Source: CAYUWM01 sp964448395 (GTDB lineage: Bacteria > Chloroflexota > Dehalococcoidia > E44-bin15). From it: a DNA stretch of 20,283 nt. The notes below the pieces were generated by a model, which was given only the letters and a program-made list of their open reading frames with translations, had not been told where the DNA came from and did no database searches. The stretch spans positions 1 to 20,283 of the forward strand of contig CAYUWM010000029.1 in assembly GCA_964448395.1 (NCBI GenBank), in the 5' to 3' direction. Each line of letters starts with the position of its first letter. The stretch's first letter is position 1. The position numbers and the translations under genes were made by a program. Below are positions 7,071 through 14,274 of this stretch, piece after piece.

Positions 7071-7118
7071 CATGCGCGTTTATCGAGGCTGGCCTTGCCG
7101 CCGGTCCCCGACGGGGGC

Positions 7119-7127
7119 TAATATAAC
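7119..7127 (+). promoter_or_regulatory. Possible -10 region directly upstream of htpX
   Basis: TAATAT (7119-7124) and the overlapping TATAAC (7122-7127) precede the ATG at 7137 by 12 and 9 nt. TTGCCG at 7095-7100 is 18 bp before TAATAT. No Shine-Dalgarno sequence is present near the ATG, so a leader of 0-6 nt is possible. Confidence 0.35.
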
Positions 7128-7136
7128 ATTGCGACT

Positions 7137-8366
7137 ATGTTTCAACAGATAAGAGCGAACAAGATCAGGTCAATCTGGCTGATTATCGGCATGGGGCTCC
7201 TGCTCCTCGGCGTCGGCTACGTCATCGGAGAGTTCATCTTCGACAGCGGCACAGCCGGCATCATACTGGCCACCATAATATGGCTCATAATGAACCTGGT
7301 AGCCTTATTCGAAGGGGACAACATCTTCCTCTCCGTCTCCAAGGCGAGGAAGCTCAAGCGCGACGACCACCCCCGCCTGTACAATATCGTGGAGGAGATG
7401 AAGATCGCCTCCGGCCTCCCTTATATGCCCGAAATCTACGTCATAGATGACCCCGCCCCCAATGCCTTCGCCACGGGGAGGAACCCCCAAAAGTCGGCGA
7501 TAGCCGTCACCTCCGGGCTATTGAGGATACTCAACCGCGACGAGCTGCAGGGGGTTATCGCTCACGAGATGGGGCACATCAAGAACCGCGACGTGCTGAT
7601 GACGGTCATCGCCGGCATCATGGTGGGCACCATAGTGCTGCTGGCCAATATGGCAATGTGGTACCTGTTCCTCGGCGGCGCCCGTGGCGGGAGAAGGACC
7701 TCCTCTGGAGGAAGCGGCGGCGGTCAGGCATTCCTGATAATCCTGCTGGTGTCGATAGTGCTGATTATCGTGGCACCTATCTTCGCACGGCTGCTTTATT
7801 ATGCCCTGTCGCGTAAGCGGGAGTACCTCGCCGACGCGTCATCGGCACTTTACACCAGGTATCCCGAGGGGCTGGCCTCGGCACTGGAGAAGATATCGTC
7901 ATCCACTGCCGTGCTATCCTCCGCCAACCAGGTCACCGCACCGATGTACATCGTCAACCCGCTGCACAAGGCCGGCCTCAAGGCCAGCGACCTCAGCAGC
8001 ACCCACCCCCCGACATCCAAGCGGATCAGGATACTCAGGAGCATGGGCAACAGCGCATCCCTCGCTACTTATGACAGGATGTATCAACGCGTGCATGGCG
8101 GCAAGGGAGGCGTGATACCCGGCGGGGTAATTGCGGGGGCTGCCGGCCTAGTCGCTACACGGGAGGCGATAGTTACGGAGACGAAGCCCGCCAGGGAAGA
8201 GAAGCTGGAACGGGCGAGGGACGTGACCGGGCTGCTGGAGAGGCTGAATAACTACACCGCGCTGGCCTGCCAGTGCGGCACCGCGTTCCGCGTGCCCCCG
8301 GATTACATGGGCAAGAGCATCAAGTGTCCCCGCTGCGGCCGCGACAACCCCATCCCCGGCAGGTAG
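7137..8366 (+). CDS. htpX: HtpX-like M48 zinc metalloprotease with C-terminal zinc ribbon, 409 aa
   Basis: An integral membrane protease expected to cleave damaged membrane proteins. The start fits the family opening (MFQQIRANK). Two membrane helices span about 13-32 and 39-58. The catalytic zinc motif is HEMGH (143-147), with the third ligand Glu in EYLAD (229-233). Two more helices lie at about 155-179 and 198-223, around a Gly-rich loop (181-196). The closing STHPPTSKRI segment (288-296) is typical. Beyond residue 320 is an unusual extension: a Gly-rich hydrophobic stretch, a charged helix, and a zinc ribbon C378-x-C380 with C397-x2-C400 (CPRCGRDNPIP). Usual HtpX proteins are near 290 aa. 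It follows lemA by 66 bp. Confidence 0.94.
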   Translation: MFQQIRANKIRSIWLIIGMGLLLLGVGYVIGEFIFDSGTAGIILATIIWLIMNLVALFEGDNIFLSVSKARKLKRDDHPRLYNIVEEMKIASGLPYMPEIYVIDDPAPNAFATGRNPQKSAIAVTSGLLRILNRDELQGVIAHEMGHIKNRDVLMTVIAGIMVGTIVLLANMAMWYLFLGGARGGRRTSSGGSGGGQAFLIILLVSIVLIIVAPIFARLLYYALSRKREYLADASSALYTRYPEGLASALEKISSSTAVLSSANQVTAPMYIVNPLHKAGLKASDLSSTHPPTSKRIRILRSMGNSASLATYDRMYQRVHGGKGGVIPGGVIAGAAGLVATREAIVTETKPAREEKLERARDVTGLLERLNNYTALACQCGTAFRVPPDYMGKSIKCPRCGRDNPIPGR

Positions 8367-8438
8367 CTTTATATCTAGCCCGACACCACCCACACACCAT
8401 ATCGTTTTCTGTTCTTAAATTAAAATCGACGTTCTGTA

Positions 8439-8873
8439 CTAAGATTCGGTGGTATATTCCAGTATCTCCTCCGGTGAGAAGAAGATGGGTATCTCTACGG
8501 CGGCGGTCTCCTCGGCATCGGAGCCGTGCACCAGGTTGCGCTCGATACTCTCGGCCAGATCGCCGCGGATGGTGCCCGGCGCCGCCTTGGCCGGGTCGGT
8601 AGCGCCCATAACCCCCCGCACCACGGCGATGGCGTTCTCCCCCTCGAACACGACGGCGATGATGGGCCCGGAGGTTATGTACTTGATGAGGCCCTCGAAG
8701 AACGACTTCCCCTCGTGGACGGCGTAGTGGCGCTTGGCCAGCGCCTGATCCATCCACAGCATCTTCATCGCCGCTATCTTCAGCCCGGTCTCCTCCAGCC
8801 GGCGCAGTATCTCCCCCCCCAGCCTCCTCGAAGTTGCGTCCGGTTTGCACAGAACGAGAGTGCGTTGCATCAT
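8439..8873 (-). CDS. ndk: Nucleoside diphosphate kinase, 144 aa
   Basis: Transfers the gamma-phosphate of ATP to nucleoside diphosphates through a phosphohistidine, keeping NTP pools balanced in the cytosol. The sequence opens with RTLVLCKPDA and holds the active-site motif NLVHGSD with catalytic His116, plus the family ending AVEIPIFF. Length matches the family. Two ATG codons are adjacent (8873 and 8870) and AAGGA suits either. It is the last gene of the thiL operon, 11 bp after the first PaaI-like gene. It converges on htpX across about 70 bp of A/T-rich DNA with no clear hairpin. Confidence 0.97.
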   Translation of the reverse strand: MMQRTLVLCKPDATSRRLGGEILRRLEETGLKIAAMKMLWMDQALAKRHYAVHEGKSFFEGLIKYITSGPIIAVVFEGENAIAVVRGVMGATDPAKAAPGTIRGDLAESIERNLVHGSDAEETAAVEIPIFFSPEEILEYTTES

Positions 8874-8884
8874 GATCTTCCTTT

Positions 8885-9316
8885 CTAGTCTTGCTCAACG
8901 ATGTACATCGTTGCCTTGCCCTCGGCGATGGTGGTGCCGTCCTCCAGGGTTATCTCTGACTCGGCCTCCACCAGCCGCTTGCGGTGTGTCGTTACGCGAG
9001 CGCTGGCGAGATACCGCTGCCCGACGAGCGGGGTATTCTTGATCCGCACCTCCATCCTGACAGTAACGCAGAACAGCCCCTGGTGGATGGCGGCCCATGC
9101 CATAACCTCGTCGAGGATGGTGTTCAATATACCCCCATGGACCACGCCGGGCCAGCCCTGGTGATGCTCCTCGGGGGTGAACTCCGTCCGCACCGTATCG
9201 CCGTCCCGCTTCACCTCCAGCTTGAGGCCGAAAGGATTATCGCGGCCGCAGGCGAAGCACATGGTGTAGCTGTTTAAATCGATGTCCCGCAGCGGGGGCC
9301 CCTGCCATTCCTTCAT
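8885..9316 (-). CDS. PaaI-like hotdog-fold thioesterase, 143 aa
   Basis: Hotdog proteins of this type hydrolyse acyl-CoA thioesters in the cytoplasm; the substrate is unknown. The visible core is CFACGRDNPFGLKL, then QGWPGVVHGGILNTILDE, where the HGG and downstream acidic residue form the usual catalytic region. A CxxCG-like N-terminal element (FACG) is shared with the next gene upstream. The start is ambiguous: a TTG at 9328 overlaps GAGG too closely, while ATG 9316 (chosen) is 12 nt from it. The gene lies 24 bp downstream of its paralogue, so the pair is a tandem duplication within the operon. Confidence 0.88.
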   Translation of the reverse strand: MKEWQGPPLRDIDLNSYTMCFACGRDNPFGLKLEVKRDGDTVRTEFTPEEHHQGWPGVVHGGILNTILDEVMAWAAIHQGLFCVTVRMEVRIKNTPLVGQRYLASARVTTHRKRLVEAESEITLEDGTTIAEGKATMYIVEQD

Positions 9317-9340
9317 ATATTTTGCCAACCTCTATTCGAA

Positions 9341-9769
9341 TTATTTAGTCTTGATTATGCGCAGCTCGGCCTGGGCTGCCGCTACCAGCGTTCCGTCCTC
9401 ATCCCGTATCTCGCCCTCGCTCTTCACATCGCGCCCGCTTACGGACGAAACCCTGGCGCTGAGGCGCAGACTCTTCCCCACCATAGCAGGCTTTTTGTAC
9501 TGCACATCCATCCTGGCAGTGACAGCATATAATCCCTGGAAACCGGCGGCGTAACCGATAACTTCATCCAGCATGGTGCAGATGATGCCGCCGTGCACCA
9601 CGCCGGGCCACCCCTGGTGCTGCTCCCCGGGGGTGAACTCAGCTTCAACGCTCTCACCATCTTGATGGAATTCGAGCTTGAGGCCGATTTCGTTATCACG
9701 CCCGCAGGCGAAGCACATGGGCACATCGTTGGGATCCTGCTGTTCTGCGATCTCTTTCCAGATGCTCAT
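9341..9769 (-). CDS. PaaI-like hotdog-fold thioesterase, 142 aa
   Basis: Same fold and motifs as the gene at 8885-9316: CFACGRDNEIGLKLEF, QGWPGVVHGG, and a following MLDEV with the acidic residue. The two proteins align almost without gaps but differ through much of the second half, so the duplication is not recent and the substrates may differ. The ATG at 9769 overlaps the tsaB stop in an ATGA arrangement (4 nt), with AAGGGG 6 nt upstream, which secures the start and indicates translational coupling. Residues 1-17 are a charged N-terminal extension. Confidence 0.92.
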   Translation of the reverse strand: MSIWKEIAEQQDPNDVPMCFACGRDNEIGLKLEFHQDGESVEAEFTPGEQHQGWPGVVHGGIICTMLDEVIGYAAGFQGLYAVTARMDVQYKKPAMVGKSLRLSARVSSVSGRDVKSEGEIRDEDGTLVAAAQAELRIIKTK

Positions 9770-10455
9770 CTCTTACCCCTTTTCGGCTTGGTGATAGCGG
9801 GGCGGCGCAGATACAGCGGCTGAACAGTGGCCACATCGTCGTGCTGACCGCGCTCCAGCAGTTTGTATCCCAGCTCGGCCAGCACACCCGCCCGGCAGAA
9901 CGTGTTATCCACTACCACGGCTTTGTCTCCCAGCAGCTCCTCGATGCGCCCGGCGATACCAGGCGACCTCTCTGAGAAACGCCCGCAGAATACCGTTTTC
10001 GACCTGGTCTTACTGCAAAGCTCCTCAACAGTTGTGACATGCTCCTCGACGAGCTGTCGCCACTCGCCTTCGTCCATCCGATACAGGGCGGCGGCGATCT
10101 CTCCGCGTCCCGCATCCTGCACCGGGCACACGGAGAGACCGGTCGAGGCGTGGGGGTATGCTTCCACCTCGAGCGTCCCCACGCTCACCAGTGGGATATC
10201 CATACTGAAGGCGAAGCCCTTTGCCGTGGCGAAACCTACCCGCAGCCCGTTGAAGCTGCCCGGGCCTTTCGCCACTACGACGGCGGCGATATCTTTTAGC
10301 TCCGCTTTTACCCCCTCCAGCAGGTTGATGATATTGGGGATCAGCTCCACCGTATGGTTCTGTCCCGCGTGCCAGCTCATCTCCACTTTGACCTTACCCG
10401 CCCGGGATAGTGCGATGCTGGCAGTCTCGGTGGATGTATCTATGGACAGCTCCAT
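9766..10455 (-). CDS. tsaB: tRNA threonylcarbamoyladenosine biosynthesis protein TsaB, 229 aa
   Basis: TsaB is the inactive ASKHA-fold partner that binds TsaD and, with TsaE, makes the t6A modification at position 37 of ANN-decoding tRNAs. The start MELSIDTST matches the family, and the signature GPGSFNGLRVG followed by AKGFAFS is present. The PVQDAGRGEI segment corresponds to the family's usual D-A-R-x-E/D-V turn. A GTG at 10458 is also possible, but ATG 10455 has AAGG 7 nt upstream and overlaps the tsaE stop by one base (TGATG). TsaD is not in the window. The C-terminus is basic (TKPKRGKR). Confidence 0.95.
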   Translation of the reverse strand: MELSIDTSTETASIALSRAGKVKVEMSWHAGQNHTVELIPNIINLLEGVKAELKDIAAVVVAKGPGSFNGLRVGFATAKGFAFSMDIPLVSVGTLEVEAYPHASTGLSVCPVQDAGRGEIAAALYRMDEGEWRQLVEEHVTTVEELCSKTRSKTVFCGRFSERSPGIAGRIEELLGDKAVVVDNTFCRAGVLAELGYKLLERGQHDDVATVQPLYLRRPAITKPKRGKR

Positions 10456-10928
10456 CACCCTACCTTTTTAACCCCTCGGTCGAACTGCGAGAGCAACGTT
10501 TGATACCTTTCACCGCTGGGTTTGAAAACGATACTGCGACTGGTATCCGAGATGAAGCCCATCTCCACCAGCAGGCGTTCGGCGGGAAAGGCGTCCAACG
10601 CCTTGTCCGCCCACTCCACCACACATATACCATCCCCGTAGAGATAATCATCCAGGCCCAGGTCTGTGACCTCGGACAACGTGTCGATGCGGTACAGGTC
10701 GATATGGTACATGATAAGCCTACCCCGGTACTGGTTAACCACCACGAAAGTGGGACTGGTGGCATACCCCTCTACGCCCAGCCCCCGGGCGATACCCTGG
10801 GTGAGGCAGGTTTTACCCGCACCCAGCCCACCGGTGAGCAGCAGGATATCACCCGCCTGGGTCAACCGACCCAGTTCCTCACCCAGCCGGCGGGTCTCCT
10901 CAGGGCTTGTGCTGACTAGCTTTAGCAC
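10455..10928 (-). CDS. tsaE: tRNA threonylcarbamoyladenosine biosynthesis ATPase TsaE, 157 aa
   Basis: TsaE is the P-loop ATPase that drives turnover of the TsaB-TsaD complex in t6A synthesis. Walker A GGLGAGKT lies at residues 33-40, followed by the family motifs SPTF (58-61) and HIDLYR (75-80), then VVEWADK. The start is set at GTG 10928, with AGGGG 3 nt upstream and a 7-nt overlap with the thiL stop. A TTG at 10955 would add nine residues and overlap thiL by 34 nt. The length then matches the usual 150-160 aa. The C-terminus overlaps tsaB by one base. Confidence 0.94.
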   Translation of the reverse strand: MLKLVSTSPEETRRLGEELGRLTQAGDILLLTGGLGAGKTCLTQGIARGLGVEGYATSPTFVVVNQYRGRLIMYHIDLYRIDTLSEVTDLGLDDYLYGDGICVVEWADKALDAFPAERLLVEMGFISDTSRSIVFKPSGERYQTLLSQFDRGVKKVG

Positions 10929-11914
10929 GATCCCCTGCCCGCGAAGTGATCCCAACCCCCTGCACCCATATTGACTTCATCGCCCGCTTCGTCGAGGACT
11001 TTTACCCCCGGCTCCGCCGTTATCTCGCCTATGGCCGTCACCGGGCACAGAATCTCCGTTTTAACCCTGTCGATCGTATCCCGCGAAGCGGTGAACAGCA
11101 GCTCGTAGTCCTCACCCCCCGACATGGCGAGCATCATGGCATCATCGCCAAACGATGCGGCTACCATAGGGTGCACCGGCACCTGGGACAGGTATATGCT
11201 TGCGCCGACACCACTGGATTTACATAATTTCTCAAGGTCGCTCACCAGACCATCGCTGATGTCGATAGCGGCCCTTACGCCGCAGCGCACCAGAGCATAG
11301 CCCTCGTCGACACGGGGATTCGGCTTGAGATGCGCTTCTCGCAATACGGCTGATGTCTCCTCATCCAACTTGATACGATTGAGTAGCATAGTCCTGCCGG
11401 CAGCCGAAGCACCCAGATTGCCCGTCACCGCAACCAGCTGCCCCGGCACCGCAGCATCGCGGGTGAGTATCTGATCGCCCTCGCTTGTTCCTGTTACTGC
11501 TACAGTTATCATCACCACCGGTGCCTTAACCACATCGCCACCCACGATATCGACATTGAAAACACGTGCCAGCTCTGCCATCCCCCGATATAGCTCTTCG
11601 ACGTCAGACACATCTGTATGTGACGGCAGGCCTAACGACACCAGCGCAAACCGGGGGATTCCGCCCATTGCAGCGATATCGCTGAGGTTCACCGCCAGCG
11701 CTTTCCACCCCAGCTCTTCCCAGGTGGTGGTACCCAAAGTGAAGTGAACATCCTGGATCAGGCTATCAGTGGTGGCCAGACATAGACCGGAACCGGGACG
11801 CCAGCAGGCGGCATCGTCGCCGATGCCGAGCAGCACATCCTCAGCCTTTGGTGCGCCGACGATTGAAGCCAACAGGTCGATAAGCCCGAACTCGCCCAGA
11901 TCCGAGAGCTTCAT
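10922..11914 (-). CDS. thiL: Thiamine-monophosphate kinase ThiL, 330 aa
   Basis: Phosphorylates thiamine monophosphate to thiamine diphosphate, the last step of cofactor synthesis. The family opening MKLSDLGEFGLI fixes the start at ATG 11914; an upstream ATG at 11938 would add eight residues and place the -10 box inside the gene. Motifs are GIGDDAA (30-36), TTDSLIQDVHF (48-58), NLSDIAAMGG, GGDVV and DISDGL, which bind Mg-ATP and substrate. Length is typical. It heads the operon thiL-tsaE-tsaB-two thioesterases-ndk and is divergent from the phosphoesterase at 11982. No ribosome binding site is visible; TATAAT ends exactly 6 nt before the ATG. Confidence 0.96.
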   Translation of the reverse strand: MKLSDLGEFGLIDLLASIVGAPKAEDVLLGIGDDAACWRPGSGLCLATTDSLIQDVHFTLGTTTWEELGWKALAVNLSDIAAMGGIPRFALVSLGLPSHTDVSDVEELYRGMAELARVFNVDIVGGDVVKAPVVMITVAVTGTSEGDQILTRDAAVPGQLVAVTGNLGASAAGRTMLLNRIKLDEETSAVLREAHLKPNPRVDEGYALVRCGVRAAIDISDGLVSDLEKLCKSSGVGASIYLSQVPVHPMVAASFGDDAMMLAMSGGEDYELLFTASRDTIDRVKTEILCPVTAIGEITAEPGVKVLDEAGDEVNMGAGGWDHFAGRGSC

Positions 11915-11920
11915 GCCAAG

Positions 11921-11949
11921 ATTATACCCGCTTTCCATCGAGTTATCTA
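11921..11949 (-). promoter_or_regulatory. Predicted leaderless promoter of thiL
   Basis: On the minus strand TAGATA (11949-11944, 4/6) and a perfect TATAAT (11926-11921) are 17 bp apart. The -10 box is 6 nt from the ATG at 11914, so the A of the ATG is the expected first transcribed base. Confidence 0.6.
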
Positions 11950-11970
11950 GCGAAACGGGCTGGGAATTGC

Positions 11971-11976
11971 TATATT
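11971..11976 (+). promoter_or_regulatory. Putative -10 box for the phosphoesterase gene
   Basis: TATATT (5/6) ends 5 nt before the ATG at 11982. No good -35 is seen. The AAGG between box and ATG is too close to the start codon to act as a ribosome binding site. Confidence 0.35.
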
Positions 11977-11981
11977 AAGGT

Positions 11982-12707
11982 ATGCGTTGCGCAATCCTGG
12001 CGGATATACACGCTAACCTGTCCGCCTTCGAGGCCGTGCTCCAGGATATAGAGGAGCGGGGAGGGGTGCAGGAGATATGGTGCCTGGGGGATATAGTAGG
12101 TTACGGGCCTGACCCGTCGGCGTGCATTGCTCTGTTGCGCCAGCAGCCCCATATATGCGTCGCCGGCAACCATGACTGGGCGGCTATCGGGAAGCTGGAA
12201 ATCTCGGAATTCAATCCGTATGCCGCTGACGCATGTCGCTGGACAGGTGTACAGCTCAACACCGGGGATGTGGAATATCTCGAAGGCCTGTCGCTAACGC
12301 TCACCCGCGACGATTTCACCCTTGTACACGGAAGTCCCCGCGAGCCGATATGGGAATACGTGACGTCCGCCTTGAGCGCCAGAGATAACTTCCGCTGTTT
12401 CGACACCCGATATTGCCTGATTGGACACTCCCACGTGCCCGCCGTCTTTGAGGAAACAGATGCAGCCTGCGAAAGGGAAGAGATGCCCGCGATATTGAGA
12501 TTGGGAGTAAATCGCCTCATCATCAACCCCGGCAGCGTGGGGCAGCCTCGAGACGGAGACCCGCGCGCAGCATACGCCATCTACGACAGAGAAGCGAATA
12601 TTATAAATCACTATCGCATCCCCTATGATATCGAGGAGACTCAGAAGAGGATGGCCGCAACAGGCCTGCCTGATTTATTAGTCGAAAGGCTAACCAACGG
12701 TTGGTAG
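11982..12707 (+). CDS. Calcineurin-like metallophosphoesterase (YfcE/MJ0936-type), 241 aa
   Basis: A dimetal phosphoesterase, probably cytoplasmic; the physiological substrate of this subfamily is unsettled. All five metal motifs are present: D8-x-H10 (ILADIHAN), GD (36-37, then IVGYGPDP), GNHD (62-65), H116 (VHGSP) and GHSH (148-151). A further NPGSVGQPRDGDPRA stretch is characteristic of this family. The ATG at 11982 matches the conserved N-terminus. It is transcribed away from thiL, 67 bp from the thiL start. Its TAG stop directly abuts the stop of the convergent microprotein gene (TAGCTA at 12705-12710). Confidence 0.94.
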   Translation: MRCAILADIHANLSAFEAVLQDIEERGGVQEIWCLGDIVGYGPDPSACIALLRQQPHICVAGNHDWAAIGKLEISEFNPYAADACRWTGVQLNTGDVEYLEGLSLTLTRDDFTLVHGSPREPIWEYVTSALSARDNFRCFDTRYCLIGHSHVPAVFEETDAACEREEMPAILRLGVNRLIINPGSVGQPRDGDPRAAYAIYDREANIINHYRIPYDIEETQKRMAATGLPDLLVERLTNGW

Positions 12708-12872
12708 CTACTTGCCGCGCCGTTCGTAATCCGGGCACCAGGTAGCGTTGGGACGGTCGGGGCGGTGGCAGGTGCTACGCCAGTCCCACTTACAGCTATC
12801 GCAGAGGAAGATGTTTTGCCCCAGCGCTTTCTTGATCTTTACCTTCAGCCTATGCAGAAGACCAGGTCCCAT
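12708..12872 (-). CDS. Cys4 zinc-ribbon-like microprotein, 54 aa
   Basis: Function not recognised. The protein has a basic N-terminal helix (LHRLKVKIKKAL, 6-17) followed by a compact Cys4 array: C24-x2-C27, C35 and C46, within CDSCKWDW, STCHRPDRPNATWCPDY. This spacing suggests a small zinc- or cluster-binding fold. The start is ATG 12872, where GGGAGG (12883-12878) lies 5 nt upstream; a TTG 21 nt earlier has no such site. The good ribosome binding site and motif density make a real gene likely despite the length. Its stop abuts that of the convergent phosphoesterase gene. It is divergent from the tautomerase gene across about 67 bp. Confidence 0.75.
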   Translation of the reverse strand: MGPGLLHRLKVKIKKALGQNIFLCDSCKWDWRSTCHRPDRPNATWCPDYERRGK

Positions 12873-12877
12873 GTTAG

Positions 12878-12883
12878 CCTCCC
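12878..12883 (-). promoter_or_regulatory. Ribosome binding site of the 54-aa Cys4 protein
   Basis: GGGAGG on the minus strand ends 5 nt before ATG 12872. It distinguishes this start from the upstream in-frame TTG at 12893. Confidence 0.7.
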
Positions 12884-12939
12884 GGCAGCACAAATAATAT
12901 ACTATGACAGACGATTATTAGCAAGAGGAGGTACTGTAT

Positions 12940-13125
12940 ATGCCTATCGTACGCATTGAGATGTGGCCCGGCAGAACGCAATCACAGAAGGCGGATCTCG
13001 CCAGGGTCATCACCGAGGCGATGGCCGATATCGCCGACACCACGGCGGAGGCCACCACCGTTATCTTTAACGACATCGCCCGGGAGAACTGGGCCACAGG
13101 CGGGGTGCTTGCCTCCGAGTGTTGA
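12940..13125 (+). CDS. 4-oxalocrotonate tautomerase family protein, 61 aa
   Basis: Small enzymes of this family use the N-terminal proline, exposed after Met removal, to tautomerise 2-hydroxydienoates or related keto/enol substrates; they assemble as hexamers. Pro2 is present in MPIVRIEMWPGRT, the Arg at position 12 fits the family's substrate-binding Arg, and the ending VIFNDIARENWATGG matches the conserved C-terminus. Length is typical (about 62 aa). AGAGGAGG precedes the ATG by 8 nt. The stop codon lies within the -35 box of the tRNA-Lys promoter. The exact substrate is unknown; no aromatic degradation genes are adjacent. Confidence 0.9.
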   Translation: MPIVRIEMWPGRTQSQKADLARVITEAMADIADTTAEATTVIFNDIARENWATGGVLASEC

Positions 13126-13151
13126 CTTCGAAATGCGGTTTGTGCTATCTT
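13122..13151 (+). promoter_or_regulatory. Predicted promoter of tRNA-Lys
   Basis: TTGACT (13122-13127, 5/6) and TATCTT (13146-13151, 4/6, preceded by an extended TGC) are 18 bp apart, ending 9 bp before the mature tRNA. The -35 overlaps the stop of the tautomerase gene. Confidence 0.6.
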
Positions 13152-13160
13152 GTGGCGGCT

Positions 13161-13235
13161 GGGCCGCTAGCTCAACGGAAGAGCAACTGACTCTTAATCA
13201 GTAGGTTCAGGGTTCGAATCCCTGGCGGCTCACCA
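13161..13235 (+). tRNA. tRNA-Lys (anticodon CUU)
   Basis: The acceptor stem GGGCCGC/GCGGCTC contains one G-U pair. The D arm is GCTC/GAGC. The anticodon stem ACTGA/TCAGT encloses CTCTTAA, giving anticodon CTT at 13193-13195. The T arm CAGGG/CCCTG has TTCGAAT. The discriminator is A13232 and CCA is encoded at 13233-13235. About 130 bp of A/T-rich DNA without a recognisable gene follows. Confidence 0.96.
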
Positions 13236-13369
13236 TACTGCATTATTATTCTGCTGCTAACTGGCTTCACCATCGAGCTAACCCAACAAGCCTCATTGTG
13301 AATAGTTATATCTAATAATCAGATGGCAAACTCATATATTCATCGTCAGTCTTTTAGTTCCAACACCTA

Positions 13370-14274
13370 CTATGGGGTGGTAGCCGTAGGTGTAGGCGTA
13401 GGTGAAGACGTCGGCTCGGACGCATCCGGTACCCAAGCGCCCCACTCCGGCTCGGGAGCGCAATACTTGCCCACCCCAAACCAGTCCACCACTATGTCCT
13501 GCGTCCGCCACTGACTGTTAAAGAACGATATCAGCACCGCCCCGGGATCGCTCGCATCCCGAATGTTACTGGTCACCTCCCCCACAAAAGCTCCATCTTC
13601 CCATGCCCTGATATGCTCATCTCCCTGCCTCGCGTAGTAGTACGTGTAATAGGTGCCCGTGCCAAAATTGCCGTTGGTTAGATTGGTTGTAATGTCACCC
13701 CCACAATCCCGCGTGTCTCCCCTCAACTCTACGTCGTTGTTGTTGCGGAACTCTACCTTGTTGCTGCACTTGAAACCATTGTACTGCGCCACCAGCATGG
13801 CACTGGCTGCAGCCTGGCTATAGCTGGTCTTGCCCCTAGCCACCATTCGACAATCGTCAAAACTGGCCTTGGTCTGGTACCCGTAACAAATACCAGAGTT
13901 AGAGTCGACCTTCGATATCGTCAGCTCACTCTCCGCCACCGTGCCACCAGGACTATTTACCTCATCCCACTTGCTGCTGTTTACCGCATCACCAGGAAAA
14001 TCGTCGAAAAAGTCCCATGTACCCCCTCCATCACTCCCCGAATCAGCACCCGGATTACCATAATAAATGTAGAAATCAGTCCCCCCTGTCGTTATCTCAT
14101 CAAGCTCTACCCACACCGTCGCATTTACACCATCCACGTACCTCTCCACCCAGTAGTCCAACCAATTCGTACCGTTCACCCCCAGGAACCTTATGTCCGA
14201 GAAATTGTCATTGCAGTGGTTGTTTAAATACACTTCATCCCCGTTGCTCTCCCCCACACCCTTGTACAAAACCA
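13370..14274 (-). CDS. 3' part of secreted multidomain protein: DUF2341 and lectin-like domain (partial, cut by gap)
   Basis: This is read as the C-terminal half of the gene that starts at 16622; the 100-N gap separates the parts. It opens inside a DUF2341 domain (YKGVGESNGDEV, NDNFSDIRFLGVNG, WVELDEI, TDFYIYYGNPGA), which is typical of secreted, often sugar-linked, surface proteins. A concanavalin/lectin-like beta-sandwich follows, starting FFDDFPGDAVNSSKWDE and ending VVDWFGVGKYCAPEPEWGAW. The protein then stops in a short Thr/Pro linker (SSPTPTPTATTP), with no module after it, which hints at C-terminal loss. An ATG at 14269 is only an internal Met, since homology to the other DUF2341 copy continues upstream to the gap edge. 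Confidence 0.8.
14152..14233 (-). repeat. DUF2341-coding repeat, copy B
   Basis: This 82-bp segment matches 14375-14456 at 81 of 82 positions in the same orientation; the single difference is g/a at 14195/14418. It encodes the EVYLNNHCNDNF to NGTNWLDY part of DUF2341. Identity falls to about two-thirds over the next 41 bp. Confidence 0.93.

Noticed and set aside
7101..7118. Possible terminator between lemA and htpX (CCCC-GAC-GGGG)
   Set aside because: The stem has only four pairs and no T run follows, so it cannot be supported as an intrinsic terminator.
13236..13369. Search for an attachment site or mobile element 3' of tRNA-Lys
   Set aside because: No integrase gene and no direct repeat of the tRNA 3' end was found in this gene-free stretch. 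Only short A/T-rich sequence and a chance repeat of GCTAAC are present.
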